Positions 9,401 to 17,754 are shown, numbered from the stretch's first letter. The stretch: 64,000 bases of DNA from Rhizobium nepotum 39/7 (GCF_000949865.1 NZ_JWJH01000011.1:85990-149989), one strand, 5' to 3'. Numbers and translations are program-made. The notes: generated from the sequence alone by a model not told the origin.

Positions 9401-9838
9401 CAGCGCGTTGATCAGCAGATTGCCGATGATGCTCACACCAAGGCCGATGAGACCAGAAGCGAGGGCAAAACCGGTAGTGCCAGCGGCGAAGCCGAGACCA
9501 GCAGCCCAAAATTGGCCGAGTGCGACTGCGGCGATAGACACCACTATCTGGAGAATGGATTTCAGGGCATTCTTGCCCGGCAGAAGCCGAATGACGACGC
9601 GCACGCCCTCACGCGGGCGAACGGTGCGCCAGTGGTCGGCCGGGACGATAATCGAGCCACGCTCGCTGACCAGCGCCACCCGGCAGAATCGGAAGTCGGC
9701 AGGCTGCAATTCCGGAAGTGCTGCTTTGACGATATCGGCAAGAGTGCTGCCAACGGCCATGAACATGTCAATACGACCGGCTGCGGGGTCGATCATAGGC
9801 GCTGCGAGAACGGGAATGACGCCGTTTTGAACCGTCAT
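6491..9838 (-). CDS. Host-specificity / tail tip protein (J-like)
   Basis: The 1115-residue protein is the central tail-tip protein of long-tailed phages. The N-terminal part has a hydrophobic Gly/Ala-rich stretch (about residues 95-165: IVVSIAAVALGQFWAAGLGFAAG...) typical of J-like proteins. A PPPKQ / VPLVLGTVRYAPP region and fibronectin-like C-terminal repeats follow. The start chosen is the ATG at 9838, which overlaps the NlpC/P60 gene stop by ATGA and has a GAGGGG Shine-Dalgarno; an upstream extension in the same frame is not needed. Gene order DUF1833, NlpC/P60, J-like is the usual baseplate-hub module. It contains CGTTAGA motifs at 7267, 8315 and 8975 (reverse). Confidence 0.85.
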   Translation of the reverse strand: MTVQNGVIPVLAAPMIDPAAGRIDMFMAVGSTLADIVKAALPELQPADFRFCRVALVSERGSIIVPADHWRTVRPREGVRVVIRLLPGKNALKSILQIVVSIAAVALGQFWAAGLGFAAGTTGFALASGLIGLGVSIIGNLLINALIPPPKQETLEAENRYTLTGWRNRLEPDGAVPLVLGTVRYAPPFGAYTYTEIVGDWQYLVCLFCFGYGPLSLSGFRIGDTDISEYDEVELHPRYGRPGEAPLSLFPRQVVEETIGAELLKPFPRNDLGEIIEGSAAEEEPVVRTTGGDASGASVILAWPAGLLRYNDEGKANAHVVRLRIDQRPIDGDNWQQVTVIEVNARKLEAFYRQHTWDFPTRGRWQVRCAMETPETTDTKIQQRTTWAALQTIRPEYPLNFPHPLALVALRVKATHQLNGQLDNFNALVSRPCLDYEHTTGQWIERETSNPAALYRYVLQSPANPKAVSDSAIDLEALAEWHDFCRLKGLKYDRAIEDKSTTLRDLLTEIAAAGRASPRHDGLKWSVTIDRPDKLLVDHVSPRNSYDLRVSRSYVEPPDGFRVQFLDATNDYKAAERIVPWPGKEGADMLLVETLDLSGKTSPDEIYREARRRMYEAMHRPDVYTVSQDGPIRVATRGDLVHLSSDIINRVQIAARIKSVSGRLIEIDETVTMEAGKNYAIRFRSGLTEADTIGVSVVRTVQTVAGERASLIINGDGGMPLAGDLLHFGEASTVDYALVVTGVEAGEDFSSHLRLIDAAPVIDQLVDAEDIPAWSGRSGTEIDQSGLIPPAPRFTSIRSGVTGTGVANRIDYLISPGSGPVGSASFEIDHRQIGTTVWTTLIIPAANGGGSLTAYSNGTGVHMRARAFSAAGKPGPYTAVTAFVVGAEDAEIPGGLPEEDIAIGALLGGAVVQFLTSDDTAVTRVQLYRSTSSSLNRDTDAIGLIAVEPSRSFSVPVGDTTRQNLLTNGGFDSAGTWTLGTGWEIDSGKATKTAGTASAVTQPLAATAGAYYRIGFTLSTVTAGNITPRLTGGTTVNGSARTANGMFSDRVQAVSGNNTFDLNASATFAGALDDVFAYLETATCLAQGVHYFWLEPQNSDGVAGPISGPFTVTIR

Positions 9839-10284
9839 CAAAGCCCCCTCGAAATGAGTTCGACGTGGCGGTATGTGCCGGTCAGCCGATGGCCCCACGC
9901 GCCCGATCGGTAGCTTTCGACCTTCGAACAATCGCCTTCGACCATGTGGATCATCAGGCCGTGGTGGACGACGATACCGACATGCGTGTCCAGACGGCCA
10001 CGGCGGAAGACGGAGATATCGAACGCGACAGCCGTGCCGGTGACCGGGAGCCAGAGCGGAGAAGAGGTTGCACCGGAAACCAGCGCAGCGATTTCGCCGT
10101 GCTCCTCGACGGAGGCATAGCCAAGGTACTGCGGCAGATTGATGCCGAGTTCTTCACGGTAGATGGTGCAGGCCAAGCCCCAGCAATCGCATCCATCGCG
10201 GTCGCGGCCGAACTCGCGATACGGCAGGCCAACAAAACGGTCGCTCCAATGGTCTAATGTCGCTCTGGAATTTCTAACGTTCAT
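9838..10284 (-). CDS. NlpC/P60-type tail hydrolase (lambda K-like)
   Basis: The 148-residue protein carries the NlpC/P60 Cys and His blocks: GCDCWGLACTIYREELG near residue 32 (nucleophile Cys) and LDTHVGIVVHHGLMIHMVEG near residue 100 (His). Such tail-tip peptidases locally cut peptidoglycan during DNA injection. It sits between the DUF1833 and J-like genes and overlaps both by 1-4 bases. The very start of the gene (MNVRNS) contains an exact CGTTAGAAA motif at 10271-10279, at a gene junction. Confidence 0.85.
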   Translation of the reverse strand: MNVRNSRATLDHWSDRFVGLPYREFGRDRDGCDCWGLACTIYREELGINLPQYLGYASVEEHGEIAALVSGATSSPLWLPVTGTAVAFDISVFRRGRLDTHVGIVVHHGLMIHMVEGDCSKVESYRSGAWGHRLTGTYRHVELISRGL

Positions 10285-10805
10285 CTGTGCATCCCCGGAA
10301 ACGTGCGCGCCGACATCCGGCCACCGGGAACCAGTTCCAGCTCGATTTCCTCGCGGGTAATGGTGAGGGAGATTTCCCCGGCATCGATGTCGGATGAAAC
10401 AATGTTGAGGTCGGTGTATTCGGCCTCAACCAGATTGGGAGACGACGCCAGCACCACGGCCATGTGGATTGTTGCGGGTGTCGTGAAGGAGCGCACCACA
10501 TTGACCATCTCCTGATCCAGATTTTCGAGGATCAGCGTTGCGGCCGCTGGAGCGTCTTCCTGATCGGACGGCAGAAGTGTCGAGGCGACCACCCACAGGA
10601 AGGGTTCCGTGATCGGGTTCGCGCCGCGCCACGTCGAACGGGTGCCGTAATAGAGAGGATCGGATGAAAGGCGTTCGGTATTGTCGGTGGAAAGCCGGAT
10701 CGGCTTCACCAGCTCGGGATGCTCGATCTCAAACAGGGCGACATAGATTTCCGATGTTGCCTGCGCATCCTGCGCCATGCGGGCGTTGAAACTGATCCGT
10801 CTCAT
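10281..10805 (-). CDS. DUF1833-like minor tail protein
   Basis: The 174-residue protein begins MRRISFNARMAQDAQATSEIYVALFEIEHPEL and continues with RLSTDNTERL, matching the DUF1833 family found upstream of NlpC/P60 tail genes in siphophages. It is predicted to be a soluble tail-tip (distal tail) component. Overlaps by 4 bases on both sides (ATGA) indicate translational coupling. Its exact structural role is not established. Confidence 0.7.
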   Translation of the reverse strand: MRRISFNARMAQDAQATSEIYVALFEIEHPELVKPIRLSTDNTERLSSDPLYYGTRSTWRGANPITEPFLWVVASTLLPSDQEDAPAAATLILENLDQEMVNVVRSFTTPATIHMAVVLASSPNLVEAEYTDLNIVSSDIDAGEISLTITREEIELELVPGGRMSARTFPGMHR

Positions 10806-11224
10806 GGCATCACCTCGACAGAAAACGATTTGCGAAACTCTGTTCCCTGCACGGTCTCTGTCGGCAGGTTTGCGCCGAAGGTGACGAGCCAGCGCCGGGC
10901 CAGAACGATAGGATGGCCGTCGCTGGTCATCAGCGGCGCGCCGTCACTGGTTCCAAGTGCCCAGCCTTCCGTGGTCGGATCGGGCATCCAGAACAACAGC
11001 GATCCTTCCTTCGTGTCGTGATGGAAAAAGCGGTCGAACAGCTCTTTCTGGTTCCGGTCGAGAACGATAGACATCGAAACCGTTTTTGATGCGGACGAAA
11101 AACGGCGGCGATAGCTTGTCGGACCAGCATCGGAACGGCGCTTCAGGCGGGCATCCTGCGGGACGGACTGCCATGTGTTGCGCTCCGGACGCGGCAGTGC
11201 GGGAGGCCAGACGAGGACTACCAT
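10802..11224 (-). CDS. Minor tail protein (distal tail region), function unassigned
   Basis: The 140-residue protein lies between the tape measure and DUF1833 genes, where distal tail proteins are encoded. It contains LDRNQKELFDRFFHHDTKEGSLLFWMPDP and a C-terminal RRWLVTFGANLPTETVQGTEFRKSFSVEVMP beta-rich segment. I do not recognise a named family with certainty. It overlaps the tape measure stop by 7 bp and the next gene by 4 bp. Confidence 0.6.
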   Translation of the reverse strand: MVVLVWPPALPRPERNTWQSVPQDARLKRRSDAGPTSYRRRFSSASKTVSMSIVLDRNQKELFDRFFHHDTKEGSLLFWMPDPTTEGWALGTSDGAPLMTSDGHPIVLARRWLVTFGANLPTETVQGTEFRKSFSVEVMP

Positions 11225-14200
11225 CGGCGCACCGCCTGACGCTTCACACCGAACTCACCCTGAATGGCGCGATTGGCAGGATTGCCGGGCTGGCGTATAG
11301 CTGCCGCCATCTGCCGGCCGATGGTGATTACCGGCTGACGATTGCCGTGCTGGTCGGTTTGCTCCTCGTACTGGACTTCCGACGAACCATAATTGTTGAT
11401 GATGGGCGCGTTGCGACCGCTGGACAGCGCGTTAGAATTCGCACCCACGGCGGACGGATAAACGGAACCGCTGGTGTATCCGCCTGTCTCGTACCCGCGC
11501 AGCAAGCCCTTGTGCATCGCGTCCAATCTGGGAACGCCGATTTTCTGAACGGCCTTTTTCGAGAATACGAATTCGTCGGCGTGAACCACACCAGCGATGT
11601 CTTTCGTCTCGCCCGGACCGGTCCAACCACCAATATCGAAAAGACCGCCACCACCCGATGCAATTGCTGCGGCAGTCTGAGGTGAGGCCTTCAGGATCGA
11701 CTGATTGAGACCGCCACCGAACAGGCCGCCGAATAGCTTGCTGAAGAAACCGCCGATACCGCCACCGCCGCCCGCTGAAGGCGCGGACGGGAATAGGCCC
11801 GACAGGTTTTTCCCGAACTGGTCGAACCCGGCCCCCAAAGAGCCGAGACCCTGCGTGGCGGTTCCAGAGGCTCCAGCAAGGCTGCCAAGGGCTTCTGTGG
11901 CGCGACGCGCCTGAATATCGGTTGCGTTGACCCATCCGGTTCCGACGCTGTTTTTGGTGTTGCCGGACAGCATTTCAAGCTGGAGCTGCCCGCCGGTCAT
12001 ACGGCTCTGGCCGGTTGCAAAGCCGACATGGCCTCCGGACTGACTGGCGGAAAGACCGCGAGACTGGACCAGCACGTCACCACGCAGAATTTTCGACGGA
12101 TCGACCGCGCTACCCCAGTTCATAAAGGAGTTGGCAGTCAGCGAACCGCTGCCATCAACCCCGATCTGTTTGAGGGCAGAGTTGACGAACCCGGCGCACC
12201 ATGCGGTTTGTGCCGCATCGATATTGACGCCGCCCTTACTGAGAAATGAATTGATGTCGAGGCGATTGGCGGTTTCGCTCGATCCGACCAGCGAGGAGGC
12301 AAGATCGACGGCCGTGCCGGTCGATGTGACCGAACCCGCAACATTGCTATTGGCAGCTCCCAAAAGGCCGGACGATGCGCCGCCAAGGCCGCCGACGACA
12401 CTGCCGTTGATCATGACGGTTGCGGCGCTGACGGACATGCTGCCAACCGACTGGCCCATAGCCCCGCTCACGAGGGCGGCAGGGTCCGAACTCTTGTTGC
12501 CGAACAGACCGGAAATCAAGCCGCCAAGCCCGCCCACGTCCGACATCGTGGCATTGTCTGTACCAAGCAGCGCATTCTTGATCGGGTTCTTGATCGCCAG
12601 CTCGGAAAACATGCCGGTGATGTCTTTGGCAACGCTTTCCAGCGCGCCTCCGAAATCACCGTCGATCAGCTTGTCGATACCACCGTCGATAGCGCCTTCA
12701 GCGGCCGAGCGAACCGTATCCCATGCTTCAGCCTGCTTTTCGATTTCGCGGGTAAGCCTGGCTTGCTCCTGCGCGACTTCGCGGATTTGACCGGCCTCGC
12801 GGCTGGAGGTGGAAAGCCCCATGCTGCGGATTTTCTGCTCGGCATCGAGCATGGCAATGGCGCGCCCGCGAACTGCCTCGTTTTCCCCGATCAGGGCTTT
12901 TTCCAGACGAAGTTGTTCCAGCTTGTCGGTCTGGCCGCGCATATATTCCATGACGGATGCGCGTTTTTCCTCTTCTGCCAGAGCCGCATAGCCGCCCTTC
13001 AGGTCAGAAACGGTTTTATTGAGACGCTCTTTTTCTGCACCTTCTGCCGCAGCGGCGGCAGCGATCAACGGGCGGAGTGTAACCTCCTCCTGGAGCATGC
13101 GGTTTGCGTCGCTGGCTGTAATCGCGCCAGACGCCACCAGTGAATTGAGGCGCTGGCGCGTTTCGATTTCCGACTTCATGTCGGATGACTGCGACGACGC
13201 TGCGGCAATCGTTTCTTCGATCACGCGATTACGGGCGCGGGCGACCTCAGCCGCAAGTGTCTCGGTTGAGATTTCCTGCTCCGCTAATTGCAAGCGAGTG
13301 CGCCGGGCCTCCAGCTCTGCACGCAGAAGAGGGTTGCGCTCGTTAGAAATCTGGATGTCGAGCCGGTCCAACTCTGCCGATCGCTGTTGCCGGTTGATCA
13401 GCGCATCGAGCGCACGGGTCTTTGCCTCGATAGCGGCGTGGTTTTGGCCAGCATCAATGGTTTTAATGTCATCGGCGCTTCGTAATGTCGTTATTTCCTC
13501 GCGAAGGCGCTGTATCTCCCGATTTCTGGAATTTGCTGGCGAGGCTTCATAGAGCGAGACGGCGGCAGTGCTTCTTCTGATTTCCTCCGATTTCCGGTTT
13601 CTCTCTTCAGTCGCCGCATCCTGACGACGCTTTTCTTCCCGAAGCTGTTCCAGCCGCGCGGGGCTGACGAGGTCCGCCGTTGTGAAAGGATTGAGCAGAT
13701 CGCGAAAACCGAAACCGGAGGAAAGCCGCTTCTGCGCTGCCTCAGCCTCTGCGAGCTGCTCGTCCAGCGTCGGGCCTGAAATGCGGCGATCAAGAAAGCT
13801 GCCGACATTATCAAAAGCGTTGCTGGCGTTTCGAGCGACAAATTCCCAAGCGCGGCCGAGCGCGGTTGTCGCCTCGCTGGCGTTGGCGAGCTGATCCGGC
13901 AGCGCCTTCAGCAGAACGGCCTGCGCTTCCGACTGGCGGTTTTGCGCGGCAAGGTTCGATGCACGACGGGCGGTTGCCGCGTCGATCAGGCCGTATTTCT
14001 GGAACAGCGTGTCTGCCGCCTTGGCAGGATCGGCAAACATTTCTGCAAGCATTGCCCCGGCTTCAGCCGTGGTGATGCCCATGGTCGCCCCGAAATCCTT
14101 GGAAACAGAAATCAGGCTTTCGAAGTTCTCCGAACCGATGCGGCCAGTGCGCAGGAATTGCGCCTCCATGGAGCGGGCAGACGATACCGAAATCCCGGCA

Positions 14201-14958
14201 GCAGCTGCGCCCGCCTGCGCTGCGGCCTCCATCTCGGCACGGCTTCCGGCAACAGCACGACCAAGACCGGAGGCGGCGGTCTCGACTTCTTTCGTGGACT
14301 GAAGGTAGCCGCCATAGGCAATTGCACCCGTGGCGACGACTGCGGCCAGACCGGCAATCCCAACCGTCAACGGAGTGATGGCACGGGCCGCGCCACCGGC
14401 AATAGTACGGAAATCCTTCAGAGCTTCATTGGCGCCACCCTGACCGGCATATAGCTGCGCAATCTGCGGGCCTTGCTGCGCGATGATCATCGGGATGGGC
14501 ATGCCGCTAAAGAGACCCTGACCAACGTCGAATGCCTGATAGCCGAGAACCTGCCGACGGTTGCGGTCACGGCGGGCGTTATCGTTCGCTGGCGGTTGCT
14601 CTGGCGGCGCAGGCGGGACCGGTGGCGCGGGCGGCGGGGATTGTGGTTCCCTCAGCGGGTTGCGACGCGGTCTGCGCGCCGCCGGCGTTGGCGACGACGG
14701 GGAAACTGCACCGGATGCCTCCAAGGCATCCTGTCGGGCCTTTGCTTCAGCTTGTGTCAGCGCGTTCGTTGCATCGGTGTTTTTGCGGGCAGCTTCCGTG
14801 TCGCGGTTCATCGCGGCCGCTTCCCGGTCGAAGGCAGCGGCGGTTTTCGTGACCTCGTTTCCTAACGCGGCAACATCATTGCGAAGATCGTTCGTGGCGT
14901 TTTTCGCAGCGGCGGCCTGCGCCCGGAAGATCAGTTCGAATTCCATTTGCCTGTTCAT
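11218..14958 (-). CDS. Tape measure protein with embedded cell-wall hydrolase domain
   Basis: The 1246-residue protein sets tail length and is threaded through the tail tube. It has N-terminal Ala-rich coiled coil, a Pro-rich linker (PPPAPPVPPAPPEQPP, about residues 108-123), hydrophobic segments near 200 and extended coiled coil (about 400-720). A TIGR02594-like hydrolase domain lies at about 895-1010 (Cys in TAWCAGFVNSAL near 919, His in GGHVGF near 977). Gly/Ser-rich segments and an RXAVRRW terminus follow. The start overlaps the GT stop by ATGA. The hydrolase probably helps DNA entry through peptidoglycan. CGTTAGA motifs occur at 11430 and 13341. Confidence 0.9.
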   Translation of the reverse strand: MNRQMEFELIFRAQAAAAKNATNDLRNDVAALGNEVTKTAAAFDREAAAMNRDTEAARKNTDATNALTQAEAKARQDALEASGAVSPSSPTPAARRPRRNPLREPQSPPPAPPVPPAPPEQPPANDNARRDRNRRQVLGYQAFDVGQGLFSGMPIPMIIAQQGPQIAQLYAGQGGANEALKDFRTIAGGAARAITPLTVGIAGLAAVVATGAIAYGGYLQSTKEVETAASGLGRAVAGSRAEMEAAAQAGAAAAGISVSSARSMEAQFLRTGRIGSENFESLISVSKDFGATMGITTAEAGAMLAEMFADPAKAADTLFQKYGLIDAATARRASNLAAQNRQSEAQAVLLKALPDQLANASEATTALGRAWEFVARNASNAFDNVGSFLDRRISGPTLDEQLAEAEAAQKRLSSGFGFRDLLNPFTTADLVSPARLEQLREEKRRQDAATEERNRKSEEIRRSTAAVSLYEASPANSRNREIQRLREEITTLRSADDIKTIDAGQNHAAIEAKTRALDALINRQQRSAELDRLDIQISNERNPLLRAELEARRTRLQLAEQEISTETLAAEVARARNRVIEETIAAASSQSSDMKSEIETRQRLNSLVASGAITASDANRMLQEEVTLRPLIAAAAAAEGAEKERLNKTVSDLKGGYAALAEEEKRASVMEYMRGQTDKLEQLRLEKALIGENEAVRGRAIAMLDAEQKIRSMGLSTSSREAGQIREVAQEQARLTREIEKQAEAWDTVRSAAEGAIDGGIDKLIDGDFGGALESVAKDITGMFSELAIKNPIKNALLGTDNATMSDVGGLGGLISGLFGNKSSDPAALVSGAMGQSVGSMSVSAATVMINGSVVGGLGGASSGLLGAANSNVAGSVTSTGTAVDLASSLVGSSETANRLDINSFLSKGGVNIDAAQTAWCAGFVNSALKQIGVDGSGSLTANSFMNWGSAVDPSKILRGDVLVQSRGLSASQSGGHVGFATGQSRMTGGQLQLEMLSGNTKNSVGTGWVNATDIQARRATEALGSLAGASGTATQGLGSLGAGFDQFGKNLSGLFPSAPSAGGGGGIGGFFSKLFGGLFGGGLNQSILKASPQTAAAIASGGGGLFDIGGWTGPGETKDIAGVVHADEFVFSKKAVQKIGVPRLDAMHKGLLRGYETGGYTSGSVYPSAVGANSNALSSGRNAPIINNYGSSEVQYEEQTDQHGNRQPVITIGRQMAAAIRQPGNPANRAIQGEFGVKRQAVRRW

Positions 14959-15700
14959 GCGCTTGCACCTTTCAGAACAGACAGCGCCTCAAGCTCCATG
15001 ACCTGAAGATCAGCGAAGGCAGCGTTAGAGAATTCATAGCGGCGCATAACGACATCGACCGCCACGTAATCGAAGCCGAGCCACAGGAGCTTTGCGGCAC
15101 CCGCAATCATCCGCCACTGCGTTTCGCAGGCCAGAAATGCGGTCACACTTTCCCAATTGGGCGCAAACACCTTGAATGCCTCGTCTTCTGCTGGGGTGAT
15201 TTCGGAGGGGTCGATTTCCATGCCCATCCGCTCGAATTGTCCCGCCACGTCTTCATCAAGACTGGTCTCGGCGGCGGGATCGGCGCGGCCGAGCTGGGCA
15301 TAAGCCCAAGCCCGCGCCGCCGCTTTCAGTTTCCCAATCGGGCTTCTTCGCCGTTCAGGCTTTCGGTATAGGCACGGTAGACGCCACTGCGGAACCAACC
15401 GATCTCCAGCGCCTTGCCTATATTGTCGGGCGTGAAGGCAACCGCGCCGCCATCCGCATCAACAACGTCATCCCAGTTCTTGCAAACGGCCTTAAGCTGC
15501 TGGGCCTCATGCGCATCACGCTCACGCTGCGTCTTCAGGGTGACGTAGACTTCCTGTGCGGCAATCGCCTCTTCGCGGGGCTGCGGCTCAAACTGCACTT
15601 TCAGGGTGCGTTCAAGGATTTTGCCCGGTTCGTCGGGATGCGGGGCGCGGATGATGACAGGCCACCAGTAGCTGTATGTGTCTGCAAGAACGAATTTCAT
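14955..15700 (-). CDS. Tail assembly chaperone GT-type frameshift fusion
   Basis: Ribosomes slipping -1 at the GGGAAAC heptamer (15329-15335) join the upstream chaperone to the overlapping frame that continues through LKAAARAWAYAQLG to the stop at 14955. The predicted product is 248 residues (124 + 124). The downstream part has no good start or Shine-Dalgarno of its own, and its in-frame upstream sequence would start inside the G gene. In lambda, G and GT bind the tape measure and tube protein at a fixed ratio; the same position just before the tape measure gene holds here. Frameshifting is inferred from sequence. Confidence 0.8.
15326..15700 (-). CDS. Tail assembly chaperone (lambda G-like), unshifted product
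   Basis: The 124-residue protein begins MKFVLADTYSYWWPVIIRAP and ends LNGEEARLGN. It lies between the tail tube and tape measure genes, the conserved slot for the G-like chaperone. Its last codons form the slippery site and are followed immediately by TGA. Sequence identity to lambda G is not claimed; assignment rests on position, size and the frameshift arrangement. Confidence 0.75.
   Translation of the reverse strand: MKFVLADTYSYWWPVIIRAPHPDEPGKILERTLKVQFEPQPREEAIAAQEVYVTLKTQRERDAHEAQQLKAVCKNWDDVVDADGGAVAFTPDNIGKALEIGWFRSGVYRAYTESLNGEEARLGN
15329..15335 (-). promoter_or_regulatory. Programmed -1 ribosomal frameshift site GGGAAAC
   Basis: Read on the - strand, the zero frame is TTG GGA AAC TGA, so G GGA AAC is an exact X XXY YYZ slippery heptamer placed directly before the stop. 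The shifted frame stays open for 124 more codons. Lambda uses GGGAAAG at the same place. Confidence 0.85.
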
Positions 15701-15748
15701 AGCGGGTCTACTCCTGAAGGTGTTCGGGGCTTGGAAGGGCAGTCGGCG

Positions 15749-16684
15749 TCAGCGGAAGGTGATTTTCAGTTCATCCAGACCGTTGACCGTGCAGAGATCG
15801 AGTGGCAGCGAATAGTTCAAGATGCCGTCCGTCTGGCCCTGTGTCGGCTCACCCACCTCGACGGCCGGAGCGGTGATCTCGACAATGTTTCCGGCGACGG
15901 TTCCGTGGGTGATGGAAAGCGCGCCGCTTTCCCGCGTCAGCGCCTTGTTGAACCAGTCAACTGTCGCAAGGGAGCGCGCTTCGACAACCGCCGTGCCGGT
16001 GGAGGAACGGTCGGAAATAATGACCTTTTCATCACCGATCAGGAAACGCGGCGTCAGCGTGTTACCGACATCGAGGGACAGGCTTTCAGCAACGGACGGC
16101 CAGCCATGCAGCGACATCTGGGTGTTTGCCTTGCTGACGTGGACCGGCTTTGCCCAGCCTGCTTTGCTGATCGCTGGCATGGCGGCGATATCGGTGATCG
16201 TGCCGAGCATGCCGACAATGGTGGTGCGCCATTTCGGGTAGTTTTTCGGCTGGTAGTTCGGTGCGAAATTCACCTTCGCGCCAACGAAGATGTGCTGCAC
16301 CTTGTCGGAGATGAAGTAGATCGTGACCGTCTCCGAATTCTCTTCGATGATGGTGTAATCGACCTTCACACCGGCGGTGATGGTCTCGGCAAAATTGGTG
16401 GCGCGAAGGAGAGAGCCGTATTTCGGTGGCGTCCCGGCAACGCCCGAGCCAGCGAGTTCAAGATCACCTTCGAGGCGGCCATAAATACCGGCGAGGATGA
16501 CGCCCTGATTGCCGAGATAGGGAAGCAGCAAATCGCGGGAAACCCGCTCACCTGTCAGCGGTGTAAACGTCACGTTCGACATGATGATTGCATCGGCTGC
16601 TACCGGCTCGGCGTCTTCGCCCTGCGCGGTTTCGATTTTCGACAGAATGCCGAGCTTGCGGAAAAAACGTACATCGTCAGACAT
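15749..16684 (-). CDS. Major tail tube protein
   Basis: The 311-residue protein (start MSDDVRFFRKLGIL) is beta-rich, with IIMSNVTFTPLTGERVSRDLL, YLGNQGVILAGIYGRLEGDLEL and a LDELKITFR end, and lies where siphophages encode the tail tube. The start at 16684 overlaps the stop of the preceding 54-codon gene; a longer frame upstream only runs through that small gene. No tail sheath gene follows, supporting a non-contractile tail. Confidence 0.8.
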   Translation of the reverse strand: MSDDVRFFRKLGILSKIETAQGEDAEPVAADAIIMSNVTFTPLTGERVSRDLLLPYLGNQGVILAGIYGRLEGDLELAGSGVAGTPPKYGSLLRATNFAETITAGVKVDYTIIEENSETVTIYFISDKVQHIFVGAKVNFAPNYQPKNYPKWRTTIVGMLGTITDIAAMPAISKAGWAKPVHVSKANTQMSLHGWPSVAESLSLDVGNTLTPRFLIGDEKVIISDRSSTGTAVVEARSLATVDWFNKALTRESGALSITHGTVAGNIVEITAPAVEVGEPTQGQTDGILNYSLPLDLCTVNGLDELKITFR

Positions 16685-16841
16685 TGCGGCCTCGTTTTTG
16701 GGGAGCGGCCTTTTCGACCGTTTTCGGGGTTTCGGTTTCGGAAGCGGCGGCGGGAGCCTCTGCGGCCGCACCTGTTACTTTCGTAAGCTCGCCGGTCTCG
16801 GGGTCGCGGACATACTGCCCGCCGCTGGTCGGCTGGTTCAT
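16677..16841 (-). CDS. Small gp38/DUF2635-like protein, 54 residues
   Basis: A 54-codon gene starts at the ATG at 16841 (AAGGA Shine-Dalgarno 6-7 bp upstream, ATGA overlap with the stop of the preceding gene). It ends at the TGA at 16677-16679, 8 bp inside the tail tube gene. It begins MNQPTSGGQYVRDPETGELT and then becomes Ala/Glu/Lys-rich. The VRDPETG box is reminiscent of DUF2635 (Mu gp38), which sits between gp37 and the tail shaft gene. It is short but well supported by coupling and position. Confidence 0.65.
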   Translation of the reverse strand: MNQPTSGGQYVRDPETGELTKVTGAAAEAPAAASETETPKTVEKAAPQKRGRNV

Positions 16842-17266
16842 GGAGTGTCCTTGTCTGTGAGGTATCGGGATGTTTCCCAGATGCCGACGAAGATCGTCAC
16901 GCCGTTGGGCATGGGGGTGGGTTCAGTCCCGACCAGCGAGCAAGGGTCGCTTGCATCGGTCGGTTCCCAGCCGGTCAGGGCATCTTCAATCTCGCCCTTG
17001 AACCGGTCGAATTCTTCAGCGCGCATCCTGCCGGTATTGTCGCTGTGATAGCGCAGGATGGTTGCGACGAGGAAGCGCACCTGCACGAGCTGGCGGTGGC
17101 CGGTTGCCAGTCGGTTCGGGCTGGCCTTCTCAGGCTGCGGAACAACGAATGTCGTGGTGCTGGCACGCTGGACGCCTTTGGCGACAACGTCTAGGTCTTC
17201 GGCAAATTCCACGCTTGCAAGCGAAGGAGCCGTGGCCTTCAGGCGCTCGATAATGCTTACAAACAT
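16838..17266 (-). CDS. Mu gp37-like (DUF1834) tail completion protein
   Basis: The 142-residue product begins MFVSIIERLKATAPSLASVEFAEDL and contains QVRFLVATILRYHSDN and a GVTIFVGIWETSRYL C-terminus. Size and position match the gp37/DUF1834 proteins that follow gp36 in Mu-like phages. They are thought to act at the tail terminus. It overlaps the gp36-like gene by 10 bp and the small gp38-like gene by 4 bp. Confidence 0.7.
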   Translation of the reverse strand: MFVSIIERLKATAPSLASVEFAEDLDVVAKGVQRASTTTFVVPQPEKASPNRLATGHRQLVQVRFLVATILRYHSDNTGRMRAEEFDRFKGEIEDALTGWEPTDASDPCSLVGTEPTPMPNGVTIFVGIWETSRYLTDKDTP

Positions 17267-17694
17267 TTCCAGCCCCTCAAACCGCGTGCGTCGAAAACTT
17301 CATCCGGCGCGGAAAACATGACGGTGCCAGCGCTGGATGCAGGTGTTTCAGCACCGCTGACGGGAAGGGAAATCAAACCTTTTGCGACACGCTCAAGCGA
17401 GGCAAGCGCCTTTTCGTAGTCCTTCAGCACGTAGTCAGGCGGCCCCTGATAATGCAGGCGGTGGCGCGCAATATCGATTGCCCATGTGCGGACGAGATCG
17501 GGAACGGGTGAAAGAGGAAGGGCGTATTTCGTGCCGACATAGCCGTTCACCAGATTGTCGGCATGTTCTAACGCCTCAGTAATCACAACGGGATCGATTT
17601 CGCCGTCACGGTCGCGGTCGGCAATCTGCCGGATTTCATCCTCACCGGCGCGGGCAATCAGATCGTCAAGCGTGGCATAGGTCACGGGCGGCAC
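17257..17694 (-). CDS. Mu gp36-like (DUF1320) head-tail connector protein
   Basis: The 145-residue protein begins MPPVTYATLDDLIARAGEDEIRQIADRDRDGEID, a clear DUF1320 pattern, and continues with LVNGYVGTKYALPLSPVPDLVRTWAIDIARHRL. These are adaptor-type connector proteins joining head and tail. It is the first gene after the head block; a stem-loop (17722-17754) and an exact CGTTAGAAA motif (17700-17708) lie immediately upstream. A reverse motif is inside at 17567. Confidence 0.85.
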   Translation of the reverse strand: MPPVTYATLDDLIARAGEDEIRQIADRDRDGEIDPVVITEALEHADNLVNGYVGTKYALPLSPVPDLVRTWAIDIARHRLHYQGPPDYVLKDYEKALASLERVAKGLISLPVSGAETPASSAGTVMFSAPDEVFDARGLRGWKCL

Positions 17695-17721
17695 CAGAGC
17701 GTTAGAAAAATGGGGTGGAAA

Positions 17722-17754
17722 CGAGCGGGGCGGATGTGGTGGCCACCCCGCTCG
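17722..17754 (-). terminator. Stem-loop attenuator between head and tail genes
   Basis: CGAGCGGGG (17722-17730) pairs with CCCCGCTCG (17746-17754). In - strand RNA the stem is followed by TTTCC and, 9 bases on, by a run of five U. It sits in the only sizeable gap (93 bp) between capsid and tail genes, so it may partly terminate capsid transcripts. Confidence 0.55.

Noticed and set aside
14955..15398. Independent gene starting MVPQWRLPCL
   Set aside because: It has no Shine-Dalgarno, its start lies inside the G-like gene, and the GGGAAAC slippery site explains its expression as a fusion.
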